Origin: Hyphomicrobium_A sp963812795
GTDB taxonomy: Bacteria > Pseudomonadota > Alphaproteobacteria > Rhizobiales > Hyphomicrobiaceae
DNA: 64,000 nucleotides
Assembly: GCA_963812795.1 (NCBI GenBank)
Contig: CAWEWG010000013.1
Span: 62,001-126,000 of the forward strand
Direction: 5' to 3'
This document shows positions 46,320-56,836 of this stretch, in pieces; the stretch's first letter is position 1; each line of letters begins with the position of its first letter. A program made the translations under genes and the position numbers. The notes beneath the pieces are model-generated. The model made no database searches, was not told where the DNA came from, and saw only the letters and a program-made list of their open reading frames with translations.

Positions 46320-49111
46320 GCGCGCGTCCTCCGCGGCCTGGCTTCTCGCTGCCCTCGAGCACGGCGACGAGCCGCTTGCGGATCGTCTCCTGCCGCGTGC
46401 TCGCTGATCACCTTCTTGCCGGTCAGATCGGTGACGTAGAACACGTCGACGGCCTTCTCGCCGAAGGTGGTGATGTGCGCCGAGGTGATGTCGAGCAGCA
46501 GGTTCGAGAGCGTGCTGGTCAGCTCGTAGAGCAGGCCCGGGCGGTCGCGGCCGGCGACCTCGATCACCGTGAACTGATCCGACAGCGCGTTGTTGATGAT
46601 CACGTCCGGCTCGACCGTGAAGGCCATGACGCGCTCGCGGCGGGGGTCCGCGCTCGGCGATCAGCGTGTCGAGCCACGCATCGCCGCGCAGCAGGCGGCC
46701 GATCAGTTCGCCGATGCGCTTGCCGCGGCGCAGCTCGTCGTCGTCGTCCTTGAACGCGCGGTTGAGCAGGAAGGTGTCGAGCGCGTAGCCGTCGCGCGTC
46801 GTCATGATGTGGGCGCCGGCGATGTTGGCGCCCGGCGGCCGCGCAGGCGCCGGCGAACAGGGCCAGCAGGCGCGGGTGGTTCGGCGCCACGACCGTCAGC
46901 TCGGTGATGGCCGTGAACGCGTCGGTGCGCGTATCGGTGGCGACGTGCAGCCTTCGCGCTCGGCGCGGCGCAGCAGCTTGGCGTGCTCGACCCGGCGCTC
47001 GGCGTCGGTGCGCAGCCAGTAGTCGGGGTAGTGGCGGTCGATATAGCGGTCGACGTCGGCCGGCTTCCAGTCGGCGAGATCGCGGCGCAGCGTCTCCTGC
47101 GCCTCGGCGGTGCGCTGGCTGCGCTTCACCTGCGTGTGGCCGCCGGCAACGAGCGGCTCGGTCTCGTAGTAGAGCGTGCGCAGGAGCTGGCCCTTCCAGC
47201 CGTTCCACACGCCGGGCCCAACAGCGCGGATGTCGGCAACGGTGAGCAGCAGCAGCAGCTTCAGCCGCTCCGGGACTCTGCACGACGTCGGCGAAGTCGC
47301 GGATGGTCTTGGGATCGGACAGATCGCGGCTCTGCGCGATGTTGCTCATCGTCAGATGCTGCTCGATGAGCCAGACAGCGGTCTCGGTCTCGGCCGGCGT
47401 CAGTCCGAAGCGCGGGCACAGCTCGCGCGCGATGCGCGCGCCGACGATCGAGTGGTCCTCGGTGTGGCCCTTGCCGATGTCGTGCAGGAAGGCGGCAACG
47501 TACAGCGCGCGCCGATTCTTGATGGTGCTGATGATCTCGGTCGACAGCGGCAGCTCGTTGCTCGGCGCCGCCGCGCTCGATGTCGGTGAGCATGCCGACG
47601 GTGCGCACGAGATGCTCGTCGACCGTATAGCTGTGATACATGTTGAACTGCGTCATGCCGACGACGCGGCCGAACTCCGGCACGAAGCGGCCGAGCACGC
47701 CCGGCCTCGTTCATGCGCCGCAGCGACATCTCGGGATTGGTGTCGCCGGTGAGCAGCTCGACGAAGATGCGGTTGGCTTCCGGGTTCTCGCGCAGGTCGT
47801 CGTCGATCAGCCGCTTCGATTGGCGCAGCAGGCGGATGGCGTCCGGATGCAGGAACGAGTTGGACAAGATGCGCTTCGGCAAAAAAGCGGATGAGGTTCA
47901 CCGGATCGCGCTTGAACACGTCCTGCGTCGGCGACGTTGAGCCGGTCGTTGTCGATGCGAAAATCAGTGCGCGTGCGCAACTGCCGGCGCTGCTTCCAGT
48001 TGAGCGGCCGCAAAAAGCGGCTGAAGCCCCGGCGACGCCTTGAGCTGCTGCATCTCGAGCGCCGAGCACAGGATGGTCGTCAGATCGCCGACGTCCTTGG
48101 CGACGAGGAAGTAGTGCTTCATGAAGCGCTCGACGGCGAGCAGGCCGCCGCGATCGTTGTAGCCGAGCTGCGCCGCGAGCCACGGCTGCACGTCGAAGGT
48201 CAGCACCTCCTCTGAGCGGCCGCTGAGGAAATGCAGGAAGCAGCGGATGGTCCACAGGAAGTCCTCGCAACGGCGGAAGGTCGCCACCTCCTCCGGGCGG
48301 AAGATGCCGGCCGCAACCGTCGCCGCACCGACGCCCTGGCCGTAGAGGTATTTCGAAAGCCAGTGCAGCGTGTGCAGGTCGCGCAGGCCGCCCTTGCCGT
48401 CCTTGACGTTGGGCTCGACCTTGTAGCGGCTTTCGCCGGCCGCGCGGTGGCGCGCATCGTGCTCCGCCATCTTGGCATCGATGAAGGCGCGCGCCGTGCC
48501 GTGCACGACTTGCGGTGCGGAAGCGCTCTTCGAACTCGCCATAGAGCTGCGCCGTCGCCGTGGATGAGGCGCGCGTCGAGCAGCGCCGTGCGCACGGTGA
48601 TGTCGGAGCTCATCTTGATGCACTGATCGACGGTGCGTGTCGCGTGCCCGACCTTGAAGCCCAGATCCCACAGAATGTAGAGCATGTACTCGGCGACGCT
48701 CTCGCCCCACGCCGTCTTCTTGTAGGGAAGCAAAAACAGCAGGTCGATGTCGGAGCCGGGCGCCAGCAGCGCGCGGCCATAGCCGCCGGTGGCGACGATC
48801 GCCATGCGCTCGGCGTCCGAAGGATTGGTCGCGCGATAGACGTGCGCCACGGTGTAGTCGTAGAGGACACGGATCAGCTCGTCCTGAAAGTGCGACAGTC
48901 CCGCGGCGCAGCGACGCCCGCTGTGATCGGCCTCGAGCTCGACGCCGCGCGCACGCGCGCGCATCGGCGACGAGCGTCTTCAGGCGCTCGATCATGGCGG
49001 CCGCGGGCTTTCGCCGGATCATCGCCGTTGGCGCGGAAAGTTCGCCGTCAACTCGGCGCGCAATTCGCGGGAGTCGAAGTAGGGCGCGGTAGGTTGGATC
49101 GCTTTATCCAT
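46316..49111 (-). CDS. glnD: bifunctional uridylyltransferase/uridylyl-removing enzyme GlnD (multiple frameshifts)
   Basis: A PII uridylyltransferase of nitrogen regulation, broken by several small indels. The nucleotidyltransferase motif VATGGYGRALLAPGSDIDLL is intact, followed by DARLIHGD and FLHFLSGRSEEVLTFDVQ. The HD domain is recognisable (LHDIGKGH-type His-Asp pair in broken frame, IEQHLTMSNIAQSRDLSDP). Two C-terminal ACT domains are present, the last as FTVIEVAGRDRPGLLYELTS and HITTFGEKAVDVFYVTDLTG. The ATG at 49111 gives MDKAIQPTAPYFDSRELRAE. The exact C-terminus is uncertain because a late frameshift decides the stop near 46316. Confidence 0.88.
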
Positions 49112-49138
49112 GCTGCAGGCTAGCGAGTCTCCGACCAG

Positions 49139-52018
49139 CTAGCCGCGGCCCTTGACTAGCGTTGCGCTCCGGCGCCTGGCGCAGCGCCTTGAGCCGATAG
49201 ATGGCGTCGAGCGCTGCCGCGGGCTCAACTCGTCGGGTGCCAAGGCATCGATCGCCCGCTCGACCGGCGAGGGGCCGGCGGCCTCCGGCCGAACTGTCGG
49301 GCGGCTTAGCGCAAACAGGGGCAGCTCGTCGAGAGCCGCCGTTGCGCGCGTTCTTGCGGCTTTCCGTCTTCTCGAGCAGAGCCAGCACCTCGCGCGCCCG
49401 GCCGACGACCTCGTCGGGCAGGCCGGCGAGCTTGGCGACCTGGATGCCGTAGGAGCGGTCGGCGGCACCTGGCTTTACCTTGTGCAGGAAGACGATCTCG
49501 TCGTGCCACTCGCGCACGTCGATGGTCACGTTGGCGACGCCGGCGAGGCGGCGGGCGAGCGCGGTAAGCTCGTGATAGTGGGTGGCGAACAGGGCCCTGG
49601 TGCCGAGGACGTCGTGCAGGTACTCGACCGTCGCCCAGGCGATCGACAAACCATCGAAAGTCGCCGTGCCGCGCCCGATCTCGTCGAGGATGACGAGCGA
49701 GCGGTCGCTCGCCTGGTTGAGGATGGCGGCCGTCTCGACCATCTCGACCATGAAGGTCGAGCGCCCGCGCGCGAGATCGTCGGAGGCGCCGACGCGGCTG
49801 AACAGCCGGTCGAGCACGCCGATGGTCGCCGAGCGCGCCGGCACGTACGAGCCCATCTGCGCCAGCACGGCGATGAGCGCGTTCTGGCGCAGGAATGTCG
49901 ACTTGCCCGCCATGTTGGGGCCGGTGACGAGCCAGATGCGGCCATCGGCGGTCTCGTCGCCGGCCGCCGCGCCGCCGTCGCCGAGCACGCAATCGTTGTC
50001 GATGAACGCGCCTGCCTTGGCCGGCTCGCAGCGCCTGCTCGACCACCGGATGGCGTCCGCCGCGAATCTCGAACGTCTGACTGTCGTCGACAAGCGGCCG
50101 CGCGTAGCTCTCGTCCCGCGCCAGCTCGGCGAGCGCGGCCGTGGCGTCGAACTCGGCGAGCGCGGCAGCAACGCGCCCCAGGCCCTGCTGCTCCACCTCG
50201 ATCGCCGCAGCCAGCTCGGCAAAGATCTCCTGCTCGAGGCTCAGGGCGCGCTCGGTAGCCGAGGCGATGCGCCCCTCGATGTCGACCAGCTCGGCGGTCG
50301 AAAAACGAACGGCATTGGCCATCGTCTGCCGATGCCGGAACTCATCCGACAGCGGAGGCTCCAGCAGCGGCTTGGCATTGCCCTGCGTCACCTCGATGAA
50401 GTAGCCGAGGATGTTGTTGTGGCGCACCTTCAGCGATTTGACACCGGTGCGCTCGACGTAGCGGGCCTCGAGCCCGGCCATCACGCCGCGCCCGTCCTCC
50501 TTGAGGCGGCGCGCTTCGTCGAGCTCGGTCCGGTAGCCTTGGCGCACGAAACCGCCGTCGCGCTTCAAATGCGGCGGATCGTCGACGAGCGCCGCCGCCA
50601 AAGCATTGGCGAGCGCCGCATCGACTGCACGCAAATCGCCTGAGATGCGGCTCAGCTCCTCGGGGAGACCCATGCGCGAGCCTTCGCCGGCCAGCAATGC
50701 TCCGCAACGCAGCGTCGCGGCAAGCCCATCGCGTACCGCCGCCAGATCGCGCGGCGACCCACGTCCGAAACCGAGCCGCGATACCGCGCGCGCGATATCC
50801 GGCGCCGCCTTGAGCGCAGCGCGCAGGTCACCACGCAGCGCTTCCTCATCGATGAGAAAGCCGACGGCGTCGAGACGGGAATTGATGCGCGCCACGTCAC
50901 GCAGCGGGCTTGCCAGTCGCGCCGCCAACTCGCGTGCGCCGGCGCCAGTAACGGTGCGATCGATCGCGGCGAGCAGGCTGCCTTGCTTTTCGCCGGCGAC
51001 GGAGCGCACCAACTCCAGACTGGCGCGGCTAGCCGCATCGATGAGCAGGATGGAGTCCGAACCCGAGCGCTTGGGCGTCCGCAGCGACGGTCCGCGGCCC
51101 ATTTGCGTCAGCTCGACGTATTTGAGCACGGCACCGGCGGCAGCCAACTCTCCTCGCGTGAGAGTGCCAAAGCCGCCAAGTTCCGACACCTTGAGCTGCT
51201 TCTTGAGTATCGCTTCGCCGGCGAGACTGTCGAAATAGGCGCCCGGCACCGGCGTTGCCGAGGCGCCGACGCGCCCGATCCACGATCGCAGTTCGGCGTC
51301 GGCGAGCAAGGCGTCGGGAACGATCACCTCGCCCGGCGACAGGCGCGCCAGCTCGCCCGGAAGGTCGGCGCCAATTGACCTCTCCCACCTCGAACTCGCC
51401 GGTTGAAATGTCGATCGAGGCCAGTCCCAGCAAGGCTTTACCAGGGAGAACGGCGCTCTCGCCGCGTCCGCCGGCACGAAACAGCGCGGTGAGATAGTTG
51501 CGCGCCTTGGCATCGAGCAGCGTGTCCTCGGTGATCGTCCCCGGCGTGACGAGCCGCACCACGTCGCGGCGCACCACCGCCTTGGAGCCGCGCTTGCGCG
51601 CTTCGGCGGGATCCTCGAGCTGCTCGGCGACGGCGACGCGGTGCCCGGCCTTGATCAGCCGCTGCAGGTACTCATCGGCGCGATGGATCGGCACGCCGCA
51701 CATGGGGATGTCCTGGCCCAGGTGCTTGCCGCGCTTGGTCAGCACGATGCCGAGCGTCGCCGACGCCGCTACCGCGTCATCGAAGAACAGCTCGTAGAAA
51801 TCGCCCATGCGATACCAGAGCAGGCTGTCGGGGTTGGCCGCCTTGATCTCCAGGAACTGCGCCATGGACGGGGAAGCCTCGCCGACCGGCGCGGCGGCGG
51901 GCGGCGGCTCGAGGGTTTCCGCGGCCCAGGCGGCATCGGCCGCAGCCTCGGCAGGCGGATACGCCTGCTCGTCCACCGGCGGTGGCGTTTGCTTCGCTCG
52001 TGTCCGTTTGCCCGCCAT
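49139..52018 (-). CDS. mutS: DNA mismatch repair protein MutS (multiple frameshifts)
   Basis: A mismatch-recognition ATPase of about 950 residues after correction. An N-terminal ~60-residue Pro/Ala-rich extension precedes domain I, with the mismatch-reading loop WYRMGDFYELFFDDA (the FYE-type motif) and RGKHLGQDIPMCGVPIHRAD. The ATPase has Walker A VTGPNMAGKSTFLRQNALIA, LVILDEIGRGTATFDGLSIA and FATHYHELTALARRLAG. Small excess bases near 51380, 50030 and 49140-49350 shift the frame. The terminal segment (VERAIDALAPDELSPR, ALDAIYRLKALRQAPER) and a stop at 49139 are the most consistent reading. Confidence 0.9.
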
Positions 52019-52185
52019 CGGCGGCAGTCCCCGCATTCCCAGCCCCACCACCGCGCACGATAGCCGCCTAGTCCTCCGGGTCAAACGCGGGGCTGAGTTT
52101 GTTCACCAGCAGAGGTCGCCAATCGATTGTTCTGGCTGCCTCACAAGCCTAGTGTTGGACGTATCTCGACCGGACATGCTGCGAC

Positions 52186-54468
52186 ATGACCACGCCCAAA
52201 AGCTCCAAGGCCGCCCAAGCGCGCTTCACCGATCAGGAGGCGTTGCAGTTCCATGCGCAGGGCAAGCCGGGGAAGCTGGAGATCACGCCGACCAAGCCGC
52301 TGACGACCCAGCGCGACCTGTCGCTTGCCTATTCGCCCGGGGTCGCCGTTCCGGTGCACGCGATCGCAGCAAATCCGGCGTGCGTTTACGACTATACGAG
52401 CAAAGGCAACCTCGTCGCCGTCGTCTCCAACGGCACCGCCATCTTGGGCCTCGGCAATCTCGGTGCGCTCGCGGCCAAGCCGGTGATGGAAGGCAAGGCA
52501 GCGCTGTTCAAGCGCTTCGCCGACATCAATTCCATCGACTTGCTGGTCGACACTGAGGATGCAGAGCAGTTCATCAATTCCGTGCGCTATCTCGGCCCTT
52601 CGTTTGGCGGCATCAACCTCGAGGATATCAGCGCGCCCGACTGCTTCATCATCGAGCAGCGCCTGAAAGAGCTGCTCGACATCCCCGTATTTCATGACGA
52701 TCAGCATGGGACGGCAATCATCGCGGCCGCCGGGCTGATCAACGCGGTGGAGCTGACGGACCGCGATCTCAAGACCTGCAAGCTCGTCGTCAATGGCGCC
52801 GGCGCCGCCGGCATCGCCTGCCTCGAACTGGCTCTGGCGATGGGCATGCAAAAGCAGAACATCATCCTTTGCGACACCAAAGGCGTCATCTACCAGGGCC
52901 GCAAGGAAGGGATGAACCAGTGGAAGTCGGCGTACGCGGCAAAGACCAAGGCGCGCACGCTCGCCGATGCCCTCGAGGGCGCCGACGCGCTGTTCGGGCT
53001 GTCGGTCAAGGGTGCCGTCACGCAGGACATGGTGCGCAGCATGGCGCCGCGGCCGATCATCTTCGCCATGGCCAACCCCGATCCGGAGATAACGCCGGAG
53101 GACGTGCTGGCGGTGCGCGATGACGCCATCATGGCGACCGGCCGCTCCGACTACCCGAACCAGATCAACAACGTGCTCGGCTTCCCGTTCATCTTTCGCG
53201 GCGCGCTGGACGTGCAGGCGTCGACCATCAACGAAGCCATGAAGATTGCCGCCGCCGAGGCGCTGGCCGAGCTCGCCCGCGCCGAGGTGCCTGACCAGGT
53301 CGCGGCCGCTTTCCATGGGCGGCGCCCGACGTTCGGCCCCGAGTACATCATCCCGGCACCGTTCGATCCGCGGTTGATCGTCGAGATCCCCACCGCCGTC
53401 GCCAAGGCGGCCATGGACTCCGGCGTCGCCCGCAAGCCCATCGTCGATATGGATGCCTACGTTGCCCAGCTGGAGGGCCGGCTCGATCCCCTCGCCGGAT
53501 GGCTGCAGTCGACGTTCAGCGCCGTTCGCCTCGATCCCAAGCGCGTCGTGTTCGCCGAGGCGGAGGACCCGGCCGTGATCCGCGCCGCGCACAGCTATTT
53601 CACGCAAGGCTTCGGCGTACCGATCCTCATCGGCTCAGCTGACGTGGTGCGCGAACAGTTCCGCGCGCTTGGCATGGTGCTGCGGCCGGAGTACGAGCTG
53701 GTCGACACGCGAAAGTCGGCGCATCTGGAAGAGTTCTCCGAGTTTCTCTACACGCGGCTGCAGCGGCGAGGGTATCTGAAGCACGACTGCCAACGGCTCG
53801 TCGCCAACGAGCGCAACATCTTCGGCGCGCTGATGGTGGTGCATGGCCATGCCGACGCGCTTGTGTCAGGCGTGACGCGCAACTGGACGAGCGTCTATGA
53901 CGACGTGCAGCGTGTGCTCGATGCGGAGCCGGGGCGCAATGTCATCGGCGTATCGTTGGCGCTCCTGCGCGGCAGGGCCGTCCTCATCGCCGACACGAGC
54001 GTGCACGACATGCCGACGGCGGAAGAACTGGCCAACATTGCCACCGAGGCCGCACGGGCGGCGCGCAACTTCGGCATGGAGCCGCGCGTGGCGCTGCTGG
54101 CCTACTCCACCTTTGGCCAGCCGCGCGGGGAACGCTCCGACCAGGTGCGCGAAGCCGTGGCGATCCTCGATGAGCGGCAGGTCGACTTCGAGTATGACGG
54201 CGACATGGCTGCCGACGTCGCGCTCAATCGCGAGCTGATGCGGCACTATCCGTTTTGCCGGCTGTCGGACACCGCCAATGTGCTGGTGATGCCCGCCTTC
54301 CACGCCGCGTCGATCTCGACGAACATGTTGAAGGAGCTGGGCGGTGCCACGGTGATCGGGCCGATCCTCGTCGGCCTCTCGCGGCCGGTGCAGATCTGCG
54401 GCTTCGGTGCCAAGGACAGCGACATCGTCAACATGGCCGCGCTCGCCGCCTACGACGCGGGACGCTGA
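52186..54468 (+). CDS. maeB: NADP-dependent malic enzyme with phosphotransacetylase-like domain
   Basis: A 760-residue MaeB-type malic enzyme (malate to pyruvate + CO2). The first ~430 residues are the malic enzyme: AYSPGVAVPVHAIAANPACV, GNLGALAAKPVMEGKAALFK, DDQHGTAIIAAAGLINAV, VVNGAGAAGIACLELALAMG (nucleotide-binding). The last ~320 residues are a phosphate acetyl/butaryltransferase-like domain (GHADALVSGVTRNW, AYSTFGQPRGERSDQVREAV, GPILVGLSRPVQICGFGAKD), usually regulatory and catalytically inactive. Divergent from mutS and convergent with PHA depolymerase. Confidence 0.95.
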   Translation: MTTPKSSKAAQARFTDQEALQFHAQGKPGKLEITPTKPLTTQRDLSLAYSPGVAVPVHAIAANPACVYDYTSKGNLVAVVSNGTAILGLGNLGALAAKPVMEGKAALFKRFADINSIDLLVDTEDAEQFINSVRYLGPSFGGINLEDISAPDCFIIEQRLKELLDIPVFHDDQHGTAIIAAAGLINAVELTDRDLKTCKLVVNGAGAAGIACLELALAMGMQKQNIILCDTKGVIYQGRKEGMNQWKSAYAAKTKARTLADALEGADALFGLSVKGAVTQDMVRSMAPRPIIFAMANPDPEITPEDVLAVRDDAIMATGRSDYPNQINNVLGFPFIFRGALDVQASTINEAMKIAAAEALAELARAEVPDQVAAAFHGRRPTFGPEYIIPAPFDPRLIVEIPTAVAKAAMDSGVARKPIVDMDAYVAQLEGRLDPLAGWLQSTFSAVRLDPKRVVFAEAEDPAVIRAAHSYFTQGFGVPILIGSADVVREQFRALGMVLRPEYELVDTRKSAHLEEFSEFLYTRLQRRGYLKHDCQRLVANERNIFGALMVVHGHADALVSGVTRNWTSVYDDVQRVLDAEPGRNVIGVSLALLRGRAVLIADTSVHDMPTAEELANIATEAARAARNFGMEPRVALLAYSTFGQPRGERSDQVREAVAILDERQVDFEYDGDMAADVALNRELMRHYPFCRLSDTANVLVMPAFHAASISTNMLKELGGATVIGPILVGLSRPVQICGFGAKDSDIVNMAALAAYDAGR

Positions 54469-54477
54469 AGCGATCGG

Positions 54478-55692
54478 TCAATCGCTGGCGAGGATGAGAT
54501 TGCGCACGATCGGGTAGATCTGGCCCTCCCATTTGCGGCCGCTGAAGACGCCGTAGTGGCCGACGCCCGCCTGCATGTGATGGCGCTTCATGTGCGGCCG
54601 CAGCCCCGTGCACAGATCGTGCGCCGCCGCCGTCTGGCCCAGCGCGCAGATGTCGTCGCGCTCGCCCTCGACCGTCAGCAGAGCGGTCTTGCGGATGGCT
54701 TTCAGCTCGACCGGCTGGCCGTTGAAGGTGAGCTCGCCCTTCGGCAGGCGCTGCTCCTGGAACACCCAGCTCACGGTCTCCAGGTAGAACTCGGCGGCCA
54801 GGTCGAGCACGGCGAAGTACTCGTCGTAGAATGACTTGATGACCTGCGCCTTCTCGTGCTCGCCGTTGCGCAGGTGCTCGTAGAGTTCTTGGTGCGCGTT
54901 GTAGTGGCGATTGACGTTCATCGACATGAAGGCGGTGAGCTGCACGAAGCCGGGATAGACCATGCGCCCCGCACCCGGATATTTCCACGGCACGCGGGCG
55001 ATGAGGTTGCGCTCGAACCAGCTCATCGGCTTGCTGGTGGCCAGCTTGTTGACCTTCGTCGGGTTGACGCGCGTGTCGATGGGGCCGGCCATCAGCGTCA
55101 TGCTGCTCGGCTGCGCCGGGTTGCCGTCGGCGGCCATGACGGCCACGGCCGCCAGCGCCTGGACGCAGGGCTGGCACACGGCGACGAGGTGCGCGCCGGG
55201 CCCGAGCTTCTCCATGAACTTGATGAGGTAGTCGACGTAGTCGTCGAAGCCGAAGGCACCGGCTTCGAGCGGAACATCGCGGGCATTGTGCCAATCGGTG
55301 ATGTAGACGTCGTGGTCGGGGAGCAGGGTGCGCACCGTATTGCGCAGGAGCGTCGCGAAGTGGCCGGACAGCGGCGCCACGACCAGAACGCGCGGCTGCT
55401 CGATGTCGACGTCCTTTTTGAACCTGAGCAGCGTCCCGAAGGGCAGCGTCAGGACCGCCTCTTCGGTGATCTCGACCTCCCGGTTGCCCACCATGACGGC
55501 CGGGATGCCGTATTCGGGGCGGGCGTGCGTCAGGCCGGCCCGGGCGATCAGCTCATAGGCGGCGGAGAGGTTGCGAACGACGGGGATATTGGTCTGAACA
55601 CCCCAGGAACCGAGCATTGCCAGCGACTGGCGGGCCAATGATTTGGCCGGCTCGATCAGGTCGTTGTGGGCTTGATAGGCGAGATAGAGCAT
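54478..55692 (-). CDS. phaZ: intracellular polyhydroxyalkanoate depolymerase
   Basis: A 404-residue alpha/beta-hydrolase of the intracellular PHB depolymerase family, which mobilises storage polymer. The nucleophile motif is VAVCQPCVQALAAVAVMA: the lipase-box position carries Cys, as in PhaZa1 of Cupriavidus rather than the secreted enzymes with Ser. Other hallmarks are YITDWHNARDVPL, MAGPIDTRVNPTKVNKLA, TVEGERDDICALGQTAAAHD (Asp) and HMQAGVGHYGVFSGRKWEGQ (His). It suggests the organism stores PHA. Confidence 0.92.
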   Translation of the reverse strand: MLYLAYQAHNDLIEPAKSLARQSLAMLGSWGVQTNIPVVRNLSAAYELIARAGLTHARPEYGIPAVMVGNREVEITEEAVLTLPFGTLLRFKKDVDIEQPRVLVVAPLSGHFATLLRNTVRTLLPDHDVYITDWHNARDVPLEAGAFGFDDYVDYLIKFMEKLGPGAHLVAVCQPCVQALAAVAVMAADGNPAQPSSMTLMAGPIDTRVNPTKVNKLATSKPMSWFERNLIARVPWKYPGAGRMVYPGFVQLTAFMSMNVNRHYNAHQELYEHLRNGEHEKAQVIKSFYDEYFAVLDLAAEFYLETVSWVFQEQRLPKGELTFNGQPVELKAIRKTALLTVEGERDDICALGQTAAAHDLCTGLRPHMKRHHMQAGVGHYGVFSGRKWEGQIYPIVRNLILASD

Positions 55693-55849
55693 CTAGTCTC
55701 ATTCTGCGGGGACGTCCGCAGGCGGCCGAAATTTGCATCAGCCTATTGTGCGGCGCACAAACGCTAGTGCATCCTGCGACAGTGAGCGAGCGTTTTTTTG
55801 CAACACCGCCGACCTGAGCTCGGCGGGCTGGTGATCGAGGACATGCAGA

Positions 55850-56503
55850 ATGGCAACAGCCGTACTCACCATTAGCAGCAAGAACTACTCATCCTGGTCG
55901 CTGCGCGGATGGCTGCTCTGCAAAATGGCGGGGCTCGACTTCCACGAGGAGGTCATGTCGTCCGATGATCCCTCGACGCGGGCCGAGCTGCTTCTACTGT
56001 CGCCGTCGTTCCTAGTTCCGTGCCTCGTCCACGAAGGCGTCAAGGTGTGGGACACCCTCGCCATCGCCGAGTACTTGGCGGAGATCAGGCCGGAAGCAGG
56101 CATCCTGCCCAAGGACCTCGCCGCCAGGGCTCACTGCCGCGCCGTGTCAGGTGAGATGCACTCGGGGTTTCACAACTTGCGCTCGGCCCTGCCGATGAAC
56201 CTCAAGGCCCATTTCCCGAACTTTTCGGTATGGACCGGCGCCCGGGGCGACATCGAGCGCGTCTGCACGATCTGGCGCGAGTGCCTCGATACCTATGGCG
56301 GCCCCTATCTGTTCGGCGGCCTTTCACTGGCCGATGCCATGTACGCGCCCGTGTGTACCCGCTTCCTCAGCTACGATGTGAAGCTCGATAGCGATTGCTC
56401 TGGATATTGCGAGACAATTTCCAATTGGCCGGCCATGCAGGAATGGACCGAAGCCGCAAAGCTCGAGCCCGAGGAATTGGAAGAGCTCGACGTAGAATTC
56501 TAG
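55850..56503 (+). CDS. glutathione S-transferase family protein
   Basis: A 217-residue GST. The N-terminal thioredoxin-fold part has NYSSWSLRGWLLCKMAGLDF (catalytic Ser region), SFLVPCLVHEGVKVWDTLAI (the cis-Pro and WDTLAI glutathione loop), and IAEYLAEIRPEAGILP. The helical C-terminal domain carries GGLSLADAMYAPVCTRFLSY. It resembles the bacterial YfcF/YfcG-like and MaiA-like sets; substrate unknown. Confidence 0.88.
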   Translation: MATAVLTISSKNYSSWSLRGWLLCKMAGLDFHEEVMSSDDPSTRAELLLLSPSFLVPCLVHEGVKVWDTLAIAEYLAEIRPEAGILPKDLAARAHCRAVSGEMHSGFHNLRSALPMNLKAHFPNFSVWTGARGDIERVCTIWRECLDTYGGPYLFGGLSLADAMYAPVCTRFLSYDVKLDSDCSGYCETISNWPAMQEWTEAAKLEPEELEELDVEF

Positions 56504-56836
56504 GCATTTCCCAGCGAAAGCACTCGCTTTAGCCGAGCGCCAATGCGCTCCGCATGCGCCCCAATTGTTGCGCCCCACTATCCTTTGACTGACTGGTTCC
56601 TATCGCCGCAGCGACCGCGGAATCGTTGCGGCGCGTCACACGTTAATTATGTATTAAAGCTAGCCTCAATTCAGATCGAAGAGCGCTTTAAGATGCAAAT
56701 GCAAGCGAACAAAGCGCGATAATCTCCGGCGCATCCGCTATCCGATAACTGAATCGGGTTGAAATTAACCTTTCCTTCTCCTTAATTAAGGTCTCATTAA
56801 TCGGTGGGGTCGTCTGTGCTATTTCGAGTTACCAAT
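56504..56836. promoter_or_regulatory. AT-rich upstream region of the quorum-sensing synthase gene
   Basis: These 333 bases hold no gene. The segment 56640-56800 is clearly lower in GC than the rest of the window and contains TTAATTATGTATTAAAG near 56643 and a 12-bp perfect palindrome CCTTAATTAAGG (56780-56791), which lies between 25 and 57 bases before the possible start codons. This is a likely promoter/operator region controlling signal synthesis. Confidence 0.6.
56780..56791. promoter_or_regulatory. palindrome CCTTAATTAAGG upstream of cqsA-like gene
   Basis: A perfect 12-bp palindrome, followed closely by CATTAATCGGTGGGG. In a high-GC genome an AT-rich perfect palindrome at a promoter is a good candidate regulatory site. 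Confidence 0.45.

Noticed and set aside
42715..52018. Reading murJ, glnD and mutS as pseudogenes.
   Set aside because: MurJ is essential and the intact motifs, conserved order and uniform type of error argue for sequence errors.
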